Origin: Chaenocephalus aceratus
Taxonomy: Eukaryota > Chordata > Actinopteri > Perciformes > Channichthyidae
Length of the DNA: 64,000 nt
Assembly (NCBI GenBank): GCA_023974075.1
Contig: CM043791.1
Span: 6,515,912-6,579,911, forward strand
Direction: 5' to 3'
Shown in pieces: positions 29,068 through 40,530 of the stretch (its first letter is position 1; each line of letters starts with the position of its first letter). A program made the position numbers and the translations under genes. Below the pieces are notes generated by a model that worked only from the letters and a program-made list of their open reading frames with translations, was not told the origin of the DNA and searched no databases.

Positions 29068-30879
29068 TTATCTGGGATTTGCCATTGAGGCTCTATGAGG
29101 GGAGTTTACAGGGAGTGTAAGCTCAGGGCATTTAGCCTTATCGTGATTTCTGTTTTTCTCTTGACGGCGCTGTCGCCTTGTTTTCTTAAGCTTATCACCC
29201 CCTTCACACAAACTATCATCTGCATCTGGTAAAGGTTCTAACCCCTTAGTCATAGAGCGCGTAGCTACATAGGAGTACGCTAGTAAGTTTTGCTGTACCA
29301 AGTGGTCCAAGATTGGCAAATCATCTCCAAGGATCACGTCATAAGCTAGGTGCTCTAGCACACCAACAGTTAGCATAAAGGATTGCCCTTCAACCTCAAT
29401 GATAACATCTGCAGTTGGGTAATCTTTTTTACAACCATGAACACATGTGATATTTATCCTGCCATCAAAATCAGCTATTGCATTGCTAAGTAAGCTGGAC
29501 TTCACCAAGGTTTGTGAACTACCAGTGTCAGCTAGGGCTTTCACTGTTTGACCATTTACAGTGACATCTACTACATGTCTATGTGGAACAATTCCACTAT
29601 CAGTAACATTAGCATGGTCCACACTTTCTGCACGAGGTACTGAACACATCTCAACCGACTTAGACTTTCTTAATGGACACAATGAAGCCTTGTGACCAGG
29701 CTGCTGACAGTTGTAACATATAAAGTTCGTTTTTAAGTTTGGATATGCAGGTTTCTTACCAACCCCAGTGTCCACCCTCTCAACAGTTGGCCAAGTGTGA
29801 GGTTTGCCCTCCCCAAACCTTGGCTTCCCAACAGTCACTCTTTTATTTGAAGGTTCCCTGTGGGCCGCTGCATACCGTTCTGCCAGATCTGCCGCTTCCT
29901 CCCCAGTCTGGGGATTGTGCTCCTTGACCCAGGTGCGGATGTCTGGTTGAAGCACACGGAGGTACTGCTCCAAAACGATAGTCTCTCCAATCTCCTCCTT
30001 AGTACGGCTGTTCGGTCTCATCCATTTTTTGTAAAGCCCCTTAATACGGTTGTAGGTTTCTCTTACAGTCTCTCCCACTGGCAAAATGGTGCTCCGGAAC
30101 CGCTGTCTGTAAGTCTCTTCAGTAACATTAAACTTCATTAACACTGCTGCTTTAACTGCCTCATATGACTCTGACTGTTCCTCATCCATTCCAGCATAGG
30201 CCTCAAGAGCTCTTCCTGTCAACAAGGTTACTACTCTGGCGGCCCATTCAAATGGCTGCCACCCCCATGTTCTGGCCATCCGTTCAAACCGAACAAAAAA
30301 ACTTTCTGGGTCTTCACCGTCTTTGAAGTCAGGTATCCTTGGCTCACTTACATAGGGCCTTGCTGTCCGGATTGGTGGATCAATATTCTGCAGAGGCTGG
30401 ACAGGCCAATCGGATAAGGAAGCAGGCCTGCTAGTTTGAAGTGGCTTGAATTTTCCATGTGGCTCACCTTTTAGCAGGTGTGTCGAGGTTTCAGCTTGTA
30501 GCCTTGGATTATCAGCACGCATTGCATAGGGATGCTGTTGAACAGGGTCATAGTATACTTCTGAGTCCTGCCTTGACTTTGAAACCATGTCACTTCTTAA
30601 TTGTTTCATCTGTTCAAAAAGTATTGCCTCAGTCTGCTTAGACCTGTGCACAAACTCTCTAATTTCTTCCATGAAGCTTACTGTAGCGAGTTCCTCACCC
30701 CCAGTATGGGCTGTAAACACTTTGGGCCGAACCACCAGCTCTTCTTCATCTTCACTTTCAGCTGCCACAGCTCCCTCACGTGGAGATCCTTCTTCCGTTG
30801 TCCCTCGTCTTTTTTCTTCCTCCATGTCTGGCAAGGCTGTGGCCCTTGCCTGGCGACCTCTTCCACGTCCACCTCTCAT
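29068..30879 (-). CDS. Gmr1-like Gag-protease polyprotein, intact ORF
   Basis: 603 residues. The Arg-rich start is MRGGRGRGRQAR. A capsid region contains a SCAN-like segment at about 255-345 (TILPVGETVRETYNRIKGLY, KWMRPNSRTKEEI, VLEQYLRVLQPDIRTWVKEH, GEEAADLAERY). A CCHC zinc knuckle CYNCQQPGHKASLC lies near 386-399. An aspartic protease with ALADTGSSQTLV near 446-458 and a YDVILGDD block follows. SCAN domains of vertebrate transcription factors are thought to descend from Gmr1-like gag, and the resemblance here is strong. It assembles particles and matures them. No internal stop, unlike pol downstream. Confidence 0.92.
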   Translation of the reverse strand: MRGGRGRGRQARATALPDMEEEKRRGTTEEGSPREGAVAAESEDEEELVVRPKVFTAHTGGEELATVSFMEEIREFVHRSKQTEAILFEQMKQLRSDMVSKSRQDSEVYYDPVQQHPYAMRADNPRLQAETSTHLLKGEPHGKFKPLQTSRPASLSDWPVQPLQNIDPPIRTARPYVSEPRIPDFKDGEDPESFFVRFERMARTWGWQPFEWAARVVTLLTGRALEAYAGMDEEQSESYEAVKAAVLMKFNVTEETYRQRFRSTILPVGETVRETYNRIKGLYKKWMRPNSRTKEEIGETIVLEQYLRVLQPDIRTWVKEHNPQTGEEAADLAERYAAAHREPSNKRVTVGKPRFGEGKPHTWPTVERVDTGVGKKPAYPNLKTNFICYNCQQPGHKASLCPLRKSKSVEMCSVPRAESVDHANVTDSGIVPHRHVVDVTVNGQTVKALADTGSSQTLVKSSLLSNAIADFDGRINITCVHGCKKDYPTADVIIEVEGQSFMLTVGVLEHLAYDVILGDDLPILDHLVQQNLLAYSYVATRSMTKGLEPLPDADDSLCEGGDKLKKTRRQRRQEKNRNHDKAKCPELTLPVNSPHRASMANPR

Positions 30880-30941
30880 TTAGTCACTCTGTCCTCTTAG
30901 ACTCCTCACAGGCGTTTAAATATCCCACCACTGCCACCAAT

Positions 30942-31674
30942 TGTTACGATGTGAGGTGCAGGTGAAAGAACGATACGTGGAGAGAGGGTTTTCTTGCAAA
31001 AATAAACAGGCGTTTTATTCTTAGCCTTCCACATTATTCCACAGAAACACAAACTGCATGCCTGGTGCTGCATTCACCAGCAAGGAACAAAAACGAACGC
31101 CCTTCCCCTCTCTTCCCAACCACATTTATAGGAGACGGCCCGCCTTCCCACTCCAACCTGGCCAATCAGGTCATGGTTCTAAAAGCAGAGTGAAGGCTTA
31201 AATACAAAATTAAACACTGTTGTCTACCTTTAATAAAACCCTAAAGGCTTAAGTAAATTCATTATTGCATCGCTATAAATATGATATCTTAAACAACAAC
31301 AAGGTCTGCTTAAACGGATAGTTTTTAACTTAATTGACACTCATAAAATAACACATTTCCCTGACCAATCGCGTCCAAGACTCCGCCTACTCATGTGGCA
31401 CATATAAGGAGTACTTTGGAGGCGTGCTCCCTCTTTGAGCACTGGGACAAGATGGCCTCCAGGTCTGAACAAAGGAAATGGTGATTACTTGGTGCTTGTG
31501 TGTTTTACAGACTGACAAACGAATTTAGATGCATTTTATTAGTTTGTCTATGTAAACTGTTTTTATAACTTTAACTGAAATAAAGGCAACTCAGGACAAA
31601 CATGTACTACCTTTCTTAACAAACAAATAGTTAAGACCAACATGTTAGTGAGGGAGTGTGTGCGCTTCCTCACA
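30942..31674 (-). repeat. 5' LTR of the Gmr1-like element
   Basis: 733 bp, near-identical to 25535-26267. It is followed on the minus strand by ATTGGTGGCAGTGGTGGG, the expected position of the tRNA primer-binding site. Confidence 0.93.
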
Positions 31675-31739
31675 TAAGCATACTAAACATGTATTATATC
31701 ACTGTATTATATGAGTAATCTTGTCAGTAACCTACTGTA

Positions 31740-32790
31740 TGGCAGGTGGAGGGGCAGTCAGGGTGTGAACTGGAGGGGAGCAGGGGGAGCTATAGCTCCC
31801 CTAGTGGTGACATGAGCTCCCCTGGGAACATGGTTTGTGACATTTGGGGGGAGCTCTCTAAAATACTGATATGATGACCAAATAAATTCCATTTTGGGCA
31901 TGTTTTTTTTTTCAAAGGTGTAAAATAAGTGAAATAAAATTATATTTAGAGTTTATGATTCATGAAAAAAGTGTCGCCTGCTTGCACGCTGCCCGCAGCT
32001 CCACCCACTACCCACTCACTCGTTTAGTTAGCACTGCATGTTTACCAGGCGTTGTTGCTGCTGCTGACATGTCGAAAAGAAAAAAACAACGTACCTTGGG
32101 CAATTTCTTTAAAAAGACGGCCAAACAACCTGATCAAGAAGACCAACCGAATGTAGCTGGTGGTAGCACATCGTACGTTGTGACTGCTGCTACAACAGAA
32201 CCGAGAGAGGAGGGAGCTAAGGTCAGTGCTAGTGCTAACTTGACAGCTAACGTTAACTTGGGGGGCTGAAGAGACACAAGAAGACGAGCCGTTGTGTGTG
32301 TGGCGTCGCGTCTCTCCAGGCAGTGAGAGGGTTGTGTTGTGCTATAGCTGTATTATTAATATTACTATTGTTCATGGTTGGTGCCGCTGGCTGCTCTTAT
32401 CGCGTGTGTTCGGCTCTGTGTATACACATACAGCCATAATAGGCTATAGCCCATGTGAAACAATGTAGCCTGTTTTTGAGTCATTTTAAATTTATTTAAT
32501 TAAACAGTCAAACGTTACATTGGTAGTTCGTGGATTATTTATTATCAAGTTGATTGAAGTTTGCGTAGCCCATACATGCTCGAGAAATCTGTTGACATGA
32601 ACATGATCCATCGGGACGTTTCATGTAAATGTAGACCTGTGGCACCACCCCGTGTGCAACAGATTTTCTCTTTATAATAGGCCTATGTCTGTGCTGTTGC
32701 TATTAATGCACGGATCAGCATTTCCCCCCCCCCGCAAAAAAAAAACAAAAATCCCGGCTCCCCCGGAGACCGTGGTATAGTTCGCACACT
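31740..32790 (+). mobile_element. Tip100/ZMYM-type hAT remnant
   Basis: Terminal-like sequence GGAGCTATAGCTCCCCTAG near 31785 and a matching GGCTCCCCCGGAGAC end near 32756. An ATG at 32069 begins MSKRKKQRTLGNFFKKTAKQ, the usual N-terminus of TTF-finger (ZMYM1-like) hAT transposases. The ORF ends at 32269 and no TTF finger, DUF4371 or dimerisation region was found, so this is an internally deleted copy. Boundaries are approximate. Confidence 0.55.
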
Positions 32791-33259
32791 GGGGGCAGTG
32801 ATGTTACAGGTGGAGGAGCAAAACTGGAAGACTGCAAACTCACAAGACAGAGAAATCAAAGTTTGTTCTCCAGAGAAGAGGTTGATTTCACTTCAATTTT
32901 TTCATATTTTCTAAAGATGTGGAAATGGCACAAAAAAAAACTTGAGAGCTGTAATCAAGACAACTGTAACAACATGAGTAGAGAGCCACCAAGGTTTTTC
33001 AAGTCCCTCTCTTACTCCATTTTGCCAACCCAAACTTCCAGGTACATGACGGGACACCTTGCTTGTTTTTGTTGTTTGCGCTCCTCTGGCTGGGTGCTGG
33101 CAGGTGGAGGGCAGTGATCCCTTCCCTTCTTCCTTCAATCTTTGAGACTAATGTAAGTAGAAGACATGGCACTGTAAATGTTCGAACATTTAAAATATTA
33201 TACCACTTAAAAATAAGAAATATTACTTTTGTTACTAAGAGTTCATACTTATTATACCT

Positions 33260-33500
33260 GTGTCACCTTTCACACTATCGCTGTGATCATGAGCTATGGG
33301 CTTTGTAGATACAGGTCCCGGGGTGAATCGTGGTGCAGGGGCCCTTCTCTTTTTGACCACAGGGCGATGCACGGAGATGGTGGGTATAGCCTCTGCTCTC
33401 AGCCTAGTCTTGCCCTTTTTTGTCTTGACAAACGAGTGACTTGAGGTTACTTCACACACAGAACAACTCAGTTTTGTCTGCCCACATACATATTCCATAA
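33260..33500 (-). pseudogene. Possible THAP-domain C-terminal exon
   Basis: The minus-strand frame contains SSHSFVKTKKGKTRLRAEAI followed by PTISVHRPVVKKRRAPAPR. The x-x-H-F, GKxRLRxxAxPTI arrangement is that of the second half of a THAP domain (consensus ...HF...RLKxxAVPTIF). The first half (C-x2-4-C...W) was not seen nearby. Could be a relic of a THAP transposon or gene. Confidence 0.45.
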
Positions 33501-33739
33501 TGGTTGAATACACAGTATTAGGAAACACTTTATATTTACTGGACATGTTATACTCATTACATACTGTATATAAAATATGACCAAGAATGTGAGACAACTT
33601 TATAGAAATTCATATCACATCTGTTACTGATGCCATTTATCATACTTTGTTAAACTCACAAATAATAAAGTTCCATAAGTTCAGTTGGGAACAGAGACCA
33701 CACCTTGTCTCCCCAAGGCAATTTCCCATCCAATAGGTT

Positions 33740-34400
33740 TTGTGGTGTCTCGTCAATTGTGTTAGTCATGTTTGTTTTATGTCTGTCACTTCATGTTTAG
33801 TCAGGTATGTAATTCCAAGTCTAGTCAGGTTTCTATGTAGAGTCAGGTTTTCTTGTTACTTCATGTCTTGTCTGTCTATTTCATGTCAAGTCTCGTTTTC
33901 CCATTTCCTGTTTTATTTTGTACTTACCTCTTGTCTTTCCTTTCAGGTCCTGTTAATTCCTCACTTTGGGTGATTTTCCATCAGCGTCTGCCCCACCTGG
34001 TCCCTATTCCCTCATGTATAAATAGTCCTTGTCTCCCTTTGTCTTGTGCCAGTTCGTCTTGTTTCAGTGTGCTTCCATGTCCAGAGACCCAGTGTTAAAA
34101 CCAGAGAGAAGAGTTGTGTTTGTTTGAAATCGAGAAGTTTTGTTTTGTCCTCGCTTGAGTGATTTTTTGTTAAAACTTTGTTTTATTTTTTCATTAAAAT
34201 CTGAGCCTTCGCATTTGAGTCCAGTATTTTTGTACCCCGTTTTAACAGGTGTGCTATATCGGTGTGTATAACCCTTTCTCCTGTCTGTTACTCCCTCTTT
34301 CAGCACAAGAACCAGAGGGGGATTCAATGGAGCCTGAATACCTGCACTGAGACCCTCACCCTGCACCCTGAGTCTCAACTCTCAGTGTTTTTCAAGCCTT
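33740..34400. repeat. T-rich dispersed repeat with CATGTATAAATAGTCCTTGT block
   Basis: Many imperfect repeats of GTCAGGTTTC/TCATGTCTTGTC, then a block resembling a TATA-containing unit (TATAAATAG at 34017-34025). It resembles widespread fish repeats of this composition. No gene is supported. Confidence 0.35.
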
Positions 34401-34749
34401 TCCCTATTTGTTTGTATTAAACAAAACATTAAGCTTTCCCAATGGTGTGGTTTTCGTTTTGTGAAAAAGTGCAAATGCAGTGTTTGTATATAAATCACAT
34501 ATTTTTTTGCTGTTGGTTGTGAAATTGCTCCTGCTTCCTCCGCTCTGTGTCAGTGGGGAAGCCGTACATTCGTACTCCTTTCTCTGAGCGATTGGAGCAT
34601 CCCCAGGCAGCACAGCAAACCATGGTGGAGAGAGACTAGGAGGCAGCACGGAGGAAAAGGCACAGACAAACTGCATGATATGCTATTCAATGTTTATTGA
34701 ATTCCATGTATTTGCAATGGATGTTCCTAAAGCAACACATTTAACATCA

Positions 34750-34786
34750 TCATGCTGCTGCTGCTGGTGCTGCTGCTGCTGCTAGT
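34750..34786. repeat. CTG/TGC trinucleotide microsatellite
   Basis: (CTG)n, about a dozen units with one GTG interruption. Confidence 0.9.
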
Positions 34787-35100
34787 CCTTTGATAGTCAC
34801 CTGTCCGTCTCCTGTCCTTTCTGAAAGCCATAAAGATGACATTAGTCATTTAGATAACTTGTGTCCTCAGTTACCAGGGGATTACTGAAACTACCATGAA
34901 TGTAAGAAAATGGTAGAAATTAATCTAATCTGAATTTTAAAGCATTACTTTAGATCCCCTCCCTCTAAATATATCAATAAACATTAGAAAGTGATGCTCC
35001 TGACTACCATACAAGTTTAAGAAGATAATATTGGTTTGAAAGAATTCAAAGCTATAAATAAACAGCAACAGGCTCTTTAACCAAGGCACTGTTAGTAACA

Positions 35101-35661
35101 TGTAAACTAGTTGTTCACACTAATCCTAATATTATCACTTAATATTAGCAAATTCTATTTTATTTTTTAAAACATATTGATGTAAATACATACACATATC
35201 GATTTGTTGTATACATATTGCCAATCAAAAACTTTATTCACTAATAATTACCAAAAATCGTAGTTCTATCTCCTGTTATCAATGCATTCACATTGCCCGC
35301 CATGAACTTCCGGGGAACGATCCTCGTCTACATGAACCACGTGACGATAACCGTTTTTGGACTTCCGTTGTCGTAACTCTTCTATTATATGGCTCTGCAT
35401 TTCTCTAAAGCTAAACCGGAAGTGAGGCTAAGAACGGCGAACTTAAAGATAACGATACCATTAACAAATTATAACATTATAAAATGCCTTTAAGGCAGCA
35501 CACTGTTTGAAGCACTGCACATTATATAAACTAACGTTACACACGGCAACGACATTAACTGCAAACAGTCGTGACTTGTGTGAAGTGTAACATTAAACAA
35601 TATATTAACATATTAAATGCAACATTTATGACACCACTCGTTCCACTCAGTAACCCTCTTT
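35101..35661 (+). repeat. Left arm of a large inverted repeat (partner 41394-41983)
   Basis: 561 bp matching the reverse complement of 41394-41983. Outer edge is TGTAAACTAGTTGTTCACAC, inner edge CTCAGTAACCCTCTTT. It includes the AGAGCCATATAATAGAAGAG core in inverse orientation and a CACGTGACGATAACCG block. The right arm is longer by an extra ~30 bp near 41590-41625. Confidence 0.85.
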
Positions 35662-37667
35662 CCAGTGCTGAGATAGGCTACAGTCATACCAAGAAATGGT
35701 TTAGTCCCCACCATGAAAAATGATGTTAAAGTAAGCAAAATAAAGTCCGCCAACTCGTGGAGTAAATTGCACAGACGGCAGTTAGTAAGATTGATTTCAG
35801 TAGCCACTTGTCTGGAAATACCGAAGACTAGAAACGGTTTTGAAAACTTTTGTCACGTAGTGATCGTCTTCTCAATAGAACATCTTTGATAATGTCTTCT
35901 GGCCAATCAGAATCAAGATAACGGCGTGATGTTGTTGCAGGAAGTCCCGACGGAGAATACATTTGCTGGAGTACATCTATATATACATCGATACAACATA
36001 TCAACACGTAATGAAATAAGACCCCACGGTTTGTCTTTCATTTTGACACACAGAACAATGTTACAATAAACATACATACGTATGTTAAATGGATATATCC
36101 GCCTTCTTTCATTGATCTTTCCATTCCCACAACAATATACATAAAGAAATGGCATATTTTGGACATAGTTAGAATGGTGATTAATCATGATTAATTAATT
36201 GTTAAGCTGTGATTAATCTGATTACAAATTTTAATCGTTTGACAGCCCTAATATATATATATGAAAACAAGAGGGACATAATATCACAAAACAATTAATG
36301 ATGATGATTATTTCAGCCATATGTATAATAGTGTTAATATCTATGAGATTTAAAGTAATAATAATAATTCCCTGCAAAAGCACTAATAACAATACAATAA
36401 TGGCAAAAATAGCAATTCGATATATAGTACAAATCAATCATTGTCATGTGAAGCAAGGAGTGGTTGGACCCAAATGCAGAGACTGGAGACAGCAGAACAC
36501 TTAACAAAAATGTATATTTAACAGGCAGAACAGGAACTCAAGTAACAACAATCAACAACGGAAAAAACAGAACTTCATGACATAGACAAACAAGGAACCG
36601 ACAAGAACAGGACAGAAAACCATGACTTATATACAAACAGGGTGACGAGGGGATGAAGTGCAGGACACACAACACAGTGTAGTTCCCAGTGTATGCCATG
36701 GCACACGTGTATGACATACATCCCAGGTCTTAGAACACCAAATGTATAACTTTATCAGTTTTTAAAATAAATAAACGAACCTGAAAACGTGATCAATTCC
36801 CAATTCCCAATTATGCCCAGGTACTCACAAGAACATATCCTGGATGTCTGAGAACATCCAGAGATTACATTATAAACTTAATTTTAGCCTCTTCACCTCA
36901 TTGGAGTCAAGAATTACTGTCAAGCTCACCAAGAAACAGCATCGCATATGAAAGCTGAATGAAAATGGATAGATACATGTTGAAAAGCATTGTAATTAGT
37001 AAAAGAAACAAGAGCATTTTTTAAACTTCATGCAGATATTAATAGCATTTCAAGCTGTGCATGTTCTCAGGCAGCAATGCATATGTGCATTAATTTTGTT
37101 TCTTTGTTGCTTTCCTACAGTATGTGTTTATGTACCGTGGCACTAATGAACAATGTTAAACTCAGGGATATGTTTTGTAATATATCAATGTCAACACATT
37201 ATGTTTTCTTTAAAAACAACATTTAGTGGGTATTATTGAATTTCCCCAGGAGGTCTGGACTGTTATTTGTCGAAAACACATCCAATGGATGACTATATAA
37301 AGCCCAGTCACCGTGGCAACGTGCAGGCCACAAGCGGGGCTAGGAACTGCACAACATCAATGACAGAGACCATTGTTTAAACAAAGTAATTTATTTAAGG
37401 AAAATTCACTCGAATACTACAACATAAAAACTACACACATATATACACGGCACACGAGACACATGTGCAAAGTAGTAGTTTTAAAAAAGGCAATTAGTGT
37501 GAGTTCAAAGGCCAAAGAACAGCCTGCGGGGAGCCGCTGGGAGACATGTGTCCGTGACAACATCAGACAACATTCAATGTTGCCATGAATGACAGTATGT
37601 TCTGGATGACGTCCAAGATCTCCTCGACGACCAGCAAGAGGACCAGCCTGCGGTGAGGTGCTCCATG
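35662..37667. other. Interior of the inverted-repeat region, mostly repeats
   Basis: At 36180-36251 there is the end of a hAT-type repeat (GTGATTAATCTGATTAC...TTTGACAGCCCTA). 36440-36660 resembles a fish repeat (GGACCCAAATGCAGAGAC). No ORF with a recognisable domain is present. Confidence 0.4.
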
Positions 37668-38130
37668 TCCTCCTGAGCATCCTCTCCTGCATCAGCTCTA
37701 CCCTCTCTGTCTCTGGCTCCTCCTGAGCATCCTCTCCTGCATCAGCTCTACCCTCTCTCTCTGGCTCCTCCTGAGCATCCTCTCCTGCATCAGCTCTACT
37801 CTCTTTCTCTGGCTCCTCCTGAGCATCCTCTCCTGCATCAGCTCTACTCTCTTTCTCTGGCTCCTCCTGAGCATCCTCTCCTGCATCAGCTCTACTCCCT
37901 CTCTCTGGCTCCTCCTGAGCATCCTTTCCTGCATCAGCTCTACCCTCTCTCTCTGGCTCCTCCTGAGCATCCTCTCCTGCATCAGCTCTACCCTCTCTCT
38001 CTCTGGCTCCTCCTGAGCATCCTCTCCTGCATCAGTTCTACTCTCTCTCTCTGGCTCCTCCTGAGCATCCTCTCCTGCATCAGTTCTACTCTCTCTCTCT
38101 GGCTCCTCCTGAGCATCCTCTCCTGCATCA

Positions 38131-38164
<34 letters not shown>

Positions 38165-40030
38165 GGCTCCTCCTGAGCATCCTCTCCTGCATCAGTTCTA
38201 CTCTCTCTCTCTGGCTCCTCCTGAGCATCCTCTCTGCATCAGCTCTACTCTCTCTCTCTGGCTCCTCCTGAGCATCCTCTCCTGCATCAGCTCTACCCTC
38301 TCTCTCTCTGGCTCCTCCTGAGCATCCTCTCCTGCATCAGTTCTACTCTCTCTCTCTGGCTCCTCCTGAGCATCCTCTCCTGCATCAGTTCTACTCTCTC
38401 TCTCTGGCTCCTCCTGAGCATCCTCTCCTGCATCAGCTCTACTCTCTCTTTCTCTCTCTCTCTCTCTCTGGCTCCTCCTGAGTATCCTCTCCTGCATCAG
38501 CTCTACTCTCTCTCTCTCTCTCTGGCTCCTCCTGAGTATCCTCTCCTGCATCAGCTCTACTCTCTCTCTCTCTCTCTGGCTCCTCTGAGCATCCTCTCCT
38601 GCATCAGCTCTACCCTCTCTCTCTGGCTCCTCTTGAGCATCCTCTCCTGCATCAGCTCTACTCTCTCTCTCTGGCTCCTCCTGAGCATCCTCTCCTGCAT
38701 CAGTTCTACTCTCTCTCTCTGGCTCCTCCTGAGCATCCTCTCCTGAATCAGCTCTACTCTCTCTCTCTCTGCTGGCTCCTCCTGAGCATCCTCTCCTGCA
38801 TCAGCTCTACTCTCTCTCTGGCTCCTCCTCCTGAGCATCCTCTCCTGCATCAGCTCTACTCTCTCTCCCTGGCTCCTCCTGAGCATCCTCTCCTGCATCA
38901 GCTCTACTCTCTCTCTGGCTCCTCCTGAGCATCCTCTCCTGCATCAGCTCTACTCTCTCTCCCTGGCTCCTCCTGAGCATCCTCTCCTGCATCAGCTCTA
39001 CCCTCTCTCCCTGGCTCCTCCTGAGCATCCTCTCCTGCATCAGCTCTACTCTCTCTCTCTGGCTCCTCCTGAGCATCCTCTCCTGCATCAGCTCTACCCC
39101 CCTCTCCCTGGCTCCTCCTGAGCATCCTCTCCTGCATCAGCTCTACTCTCTCTCTCTCTGGCTCCTCCTGAGCATCATCTCCTGCATCAGCTCTACCCTC
39201 TCTCTCTGGCTCCTCCTGAGCATCCTCTCCTGCCATCAGCTTCTACCATCTCTCTCTCTGGCTCCTCCCTGAGCATCCTTCCTGCTCAGCTCTACTCTCT
39301 CTCTCTGGCTCCTCCTGAGCATCCTCTCCTGCATCAGCTCTACCCTCTCTCTCTCTCTCTGGCTCCTCCTGAGCATCCTCTCCTGCATCAGTTCTACTCT
39401 CTCTCTCTGGCTCCTCCTGAGCATCCTCTCCTGCATCAGCTCTACCCTCTCTCTCTGGCTCCTCCTGAGCATCCTCTCCTTAATCATCTCTACCCTCTCT
39501 CTCTCTGGCTCCTCCTGAGCATCCTCTCCTGCATCAGCTCTTACTCTCTCTCTCTGGCTCCTCCTGAGCATCCTCTCCTGATCAGCTCTACTCTCTCTCT
39601 CTCTCTCTGGCTCCTCCTGAGCATCCTCTCCTGCATCAGCTCTACTCTCTCTCTCTTTTCTCTGGCTCCTCCTGAGCATCCTCTCCTGCATCAAGCTCTA
39701 CTCTCTCTCTCTGGCTCCTCCTGAGCATCCTCTCCTGCATCAGCTCTACTCTCTCTCCCTGGCTCCTCCTGAGCATCCTCTCCTGCATCAGCTCTACCCT
39801 CTATCTCTCTCTCTGGCTCCTCCTGAGCATCCTCTTCTGCATCAGCTCTACCCTCTCTCTCTCTCTCTGGCTCCTCCTGAGCATCCTCTCCTGAATCAGC
39901 TCTACTACTCTCTCTCTGGCTCCTCCTGAGCATCCTCTCCTGCATCAGCTTACCCTCTCTCTCTCTCTGGCTCCTCCTGAGCATCCTCTCATGCATCAGC
40001 TCTTACTCTCTCTGTCTGGCTCCTCCTGAG
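37668..40030 (-). repeat. ~2.35-kb minisatellite, 48-bp unit, coding-derived
   Basis: Roughly 48 copies (length divided by unit) of a unit that on the minus strand reads, in one frame, SRADAGEDAQEEPERE (16 codons). Units vary mainly in the length of an internal (CT)n run, which breaks the frame repeatedly and generates many overlapping shadow ORFs. The left end of the array abuts GEDAQEDMEHLTAG. The right end merges with the 3' part of the integrase-like relic at 40030, whose reading already contains GDAQEEPDRES. The array therefore seems to have grown from that coding segment. Confidence 0.9.
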
Positions 40031-40530
40031 CATCTCCTTGTCCTCCACCAAAGAGGCTCTGCATGGCAGAAGTGGTCTGGCCCTGCTGTTTCCAGGCAAC
40101 CTTGGACAAAAAGTTGTATGGACTCTGGTGTCTTTCGGTCCTCAACCCATGATTGTTCCACTGGTCCAAAACCCCCGTAGGTCATGGTTTATGCGCGGGA
40201 GATAGACATAATGCAGGGCCCACATGTGCATTTCATTGTCTATGTCTATTATGCCTTCACTCTCCAGGAAGTTGAAGAGGTCGTAATAGACATTGCTCAC
40301 ACCTCGCCACAGGTCACCCCAGAGCCGTTCTATTCTCTGGTTGTGGGTGCTTCTTCCACGGAGAGCACTGCCTCTGTGAGAGCCTCTGAAGATGCTCATC
40401 AATAGGCAGACAGAGTTGTTTTCGCCCCTATGGTCGGTTCTGACCCTCGAGGGCCACACCATACTTGGCCATGGGATCGCCTTGGCTTTTTACCGTCACT
40501 TGGCAGTCTAAATGAATACAAAAACAGCAT
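40031..40530 (-). pseudogene. Integrase-core (DDE) transposase-like relic
   Basis: Minus-strand reading contains SRVRTDHRGENNSV (Asp, then G-x-E-N), STHNQRIERLWGDLWRGV (catalytic Glu candidate), then FNFLESEGIIDIDNEMHMWA and LHYVYLPRINHDLRGFW. This set (D...NQRIERLW...LHYVYLPRIN) is characteristic of a family of eukaryotic integrase-core proteins abundant in fish genomes and related to Ginger/Polinton-type integrases. After GFW the frame changes (about 40165) and continues QWNNHGLRTERHQSPYNFLS and SLFGGGQGDAQEEPDRES into the minisatellite. The first catalytic Asp block and the N-terminus are not visible, so the gene is a fragment. Confidence 0.6.

Larger units (their letters stand above)
25535..31674 (-). 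mobile_element. Gmr1-like Ty3/gypsy LTR retrotransposon, nearly intact
   Basis: 6140 bp, bounded by a perfect 5-bp target duplication TAAGC (25530-25534 and 31675-31679). Two 733-bp LTRs (25535-26267; 30942-31674) differ at only a couple of single-base indels, so the insertion is recent. Minus-strand order is 5' LTR, primer-binding region (ATTGGTGGCAGTGGTGGG just inside 30941), gag-protease 30879-29068, integrase about 28928-27834, reverse transcriptase 27864-26719, RNase H 26761-26270, purine tract (AGAGGGGGAGGAGG), 3' LTR. Integrase before RT is the reverse of usual Ty3/gypsy order and is the hallmark of the Gmr1 group described from cod and other deuterostomes. Breaks in pol: one in-frame stop and two frame changes. 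Confidence 0.93.

Noticed and set aside
25535..31674. Endogenous retrovirus with envelope
   Set aside because: No env-like ORF exists between RNase H and the 3' LTR, and gene order and RT motifs are those of a Gmr1-type retrotransposon.
34750..34786. Polyglutamine or polyleucine coding repeat
   Set aside because: Short CTG microsatellite with no surrounding gene-like frame.
36230..36440. Isoleucine-rich membrane protein ORFs on both strands
   Set aside because: AT-rich (ATA/ATT repeats) open in several frames; no support.
37668..40030. Many overlapping ORFs rich in Arg/Glu/Ser (RMLRRSQRERVELMQ, AGEDAQEEPERE) as a repeat-rich protein gene
   Set aside because: They are frame variants of one 48-bp minisatellite; frame is lost repeatedly where CT runs change length, and no start context or splice structure supports a current gene.
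37668..40030. CRISPR array
   Set aside because: Repeats are directly adjacent without unique spacers and the genome is animal.
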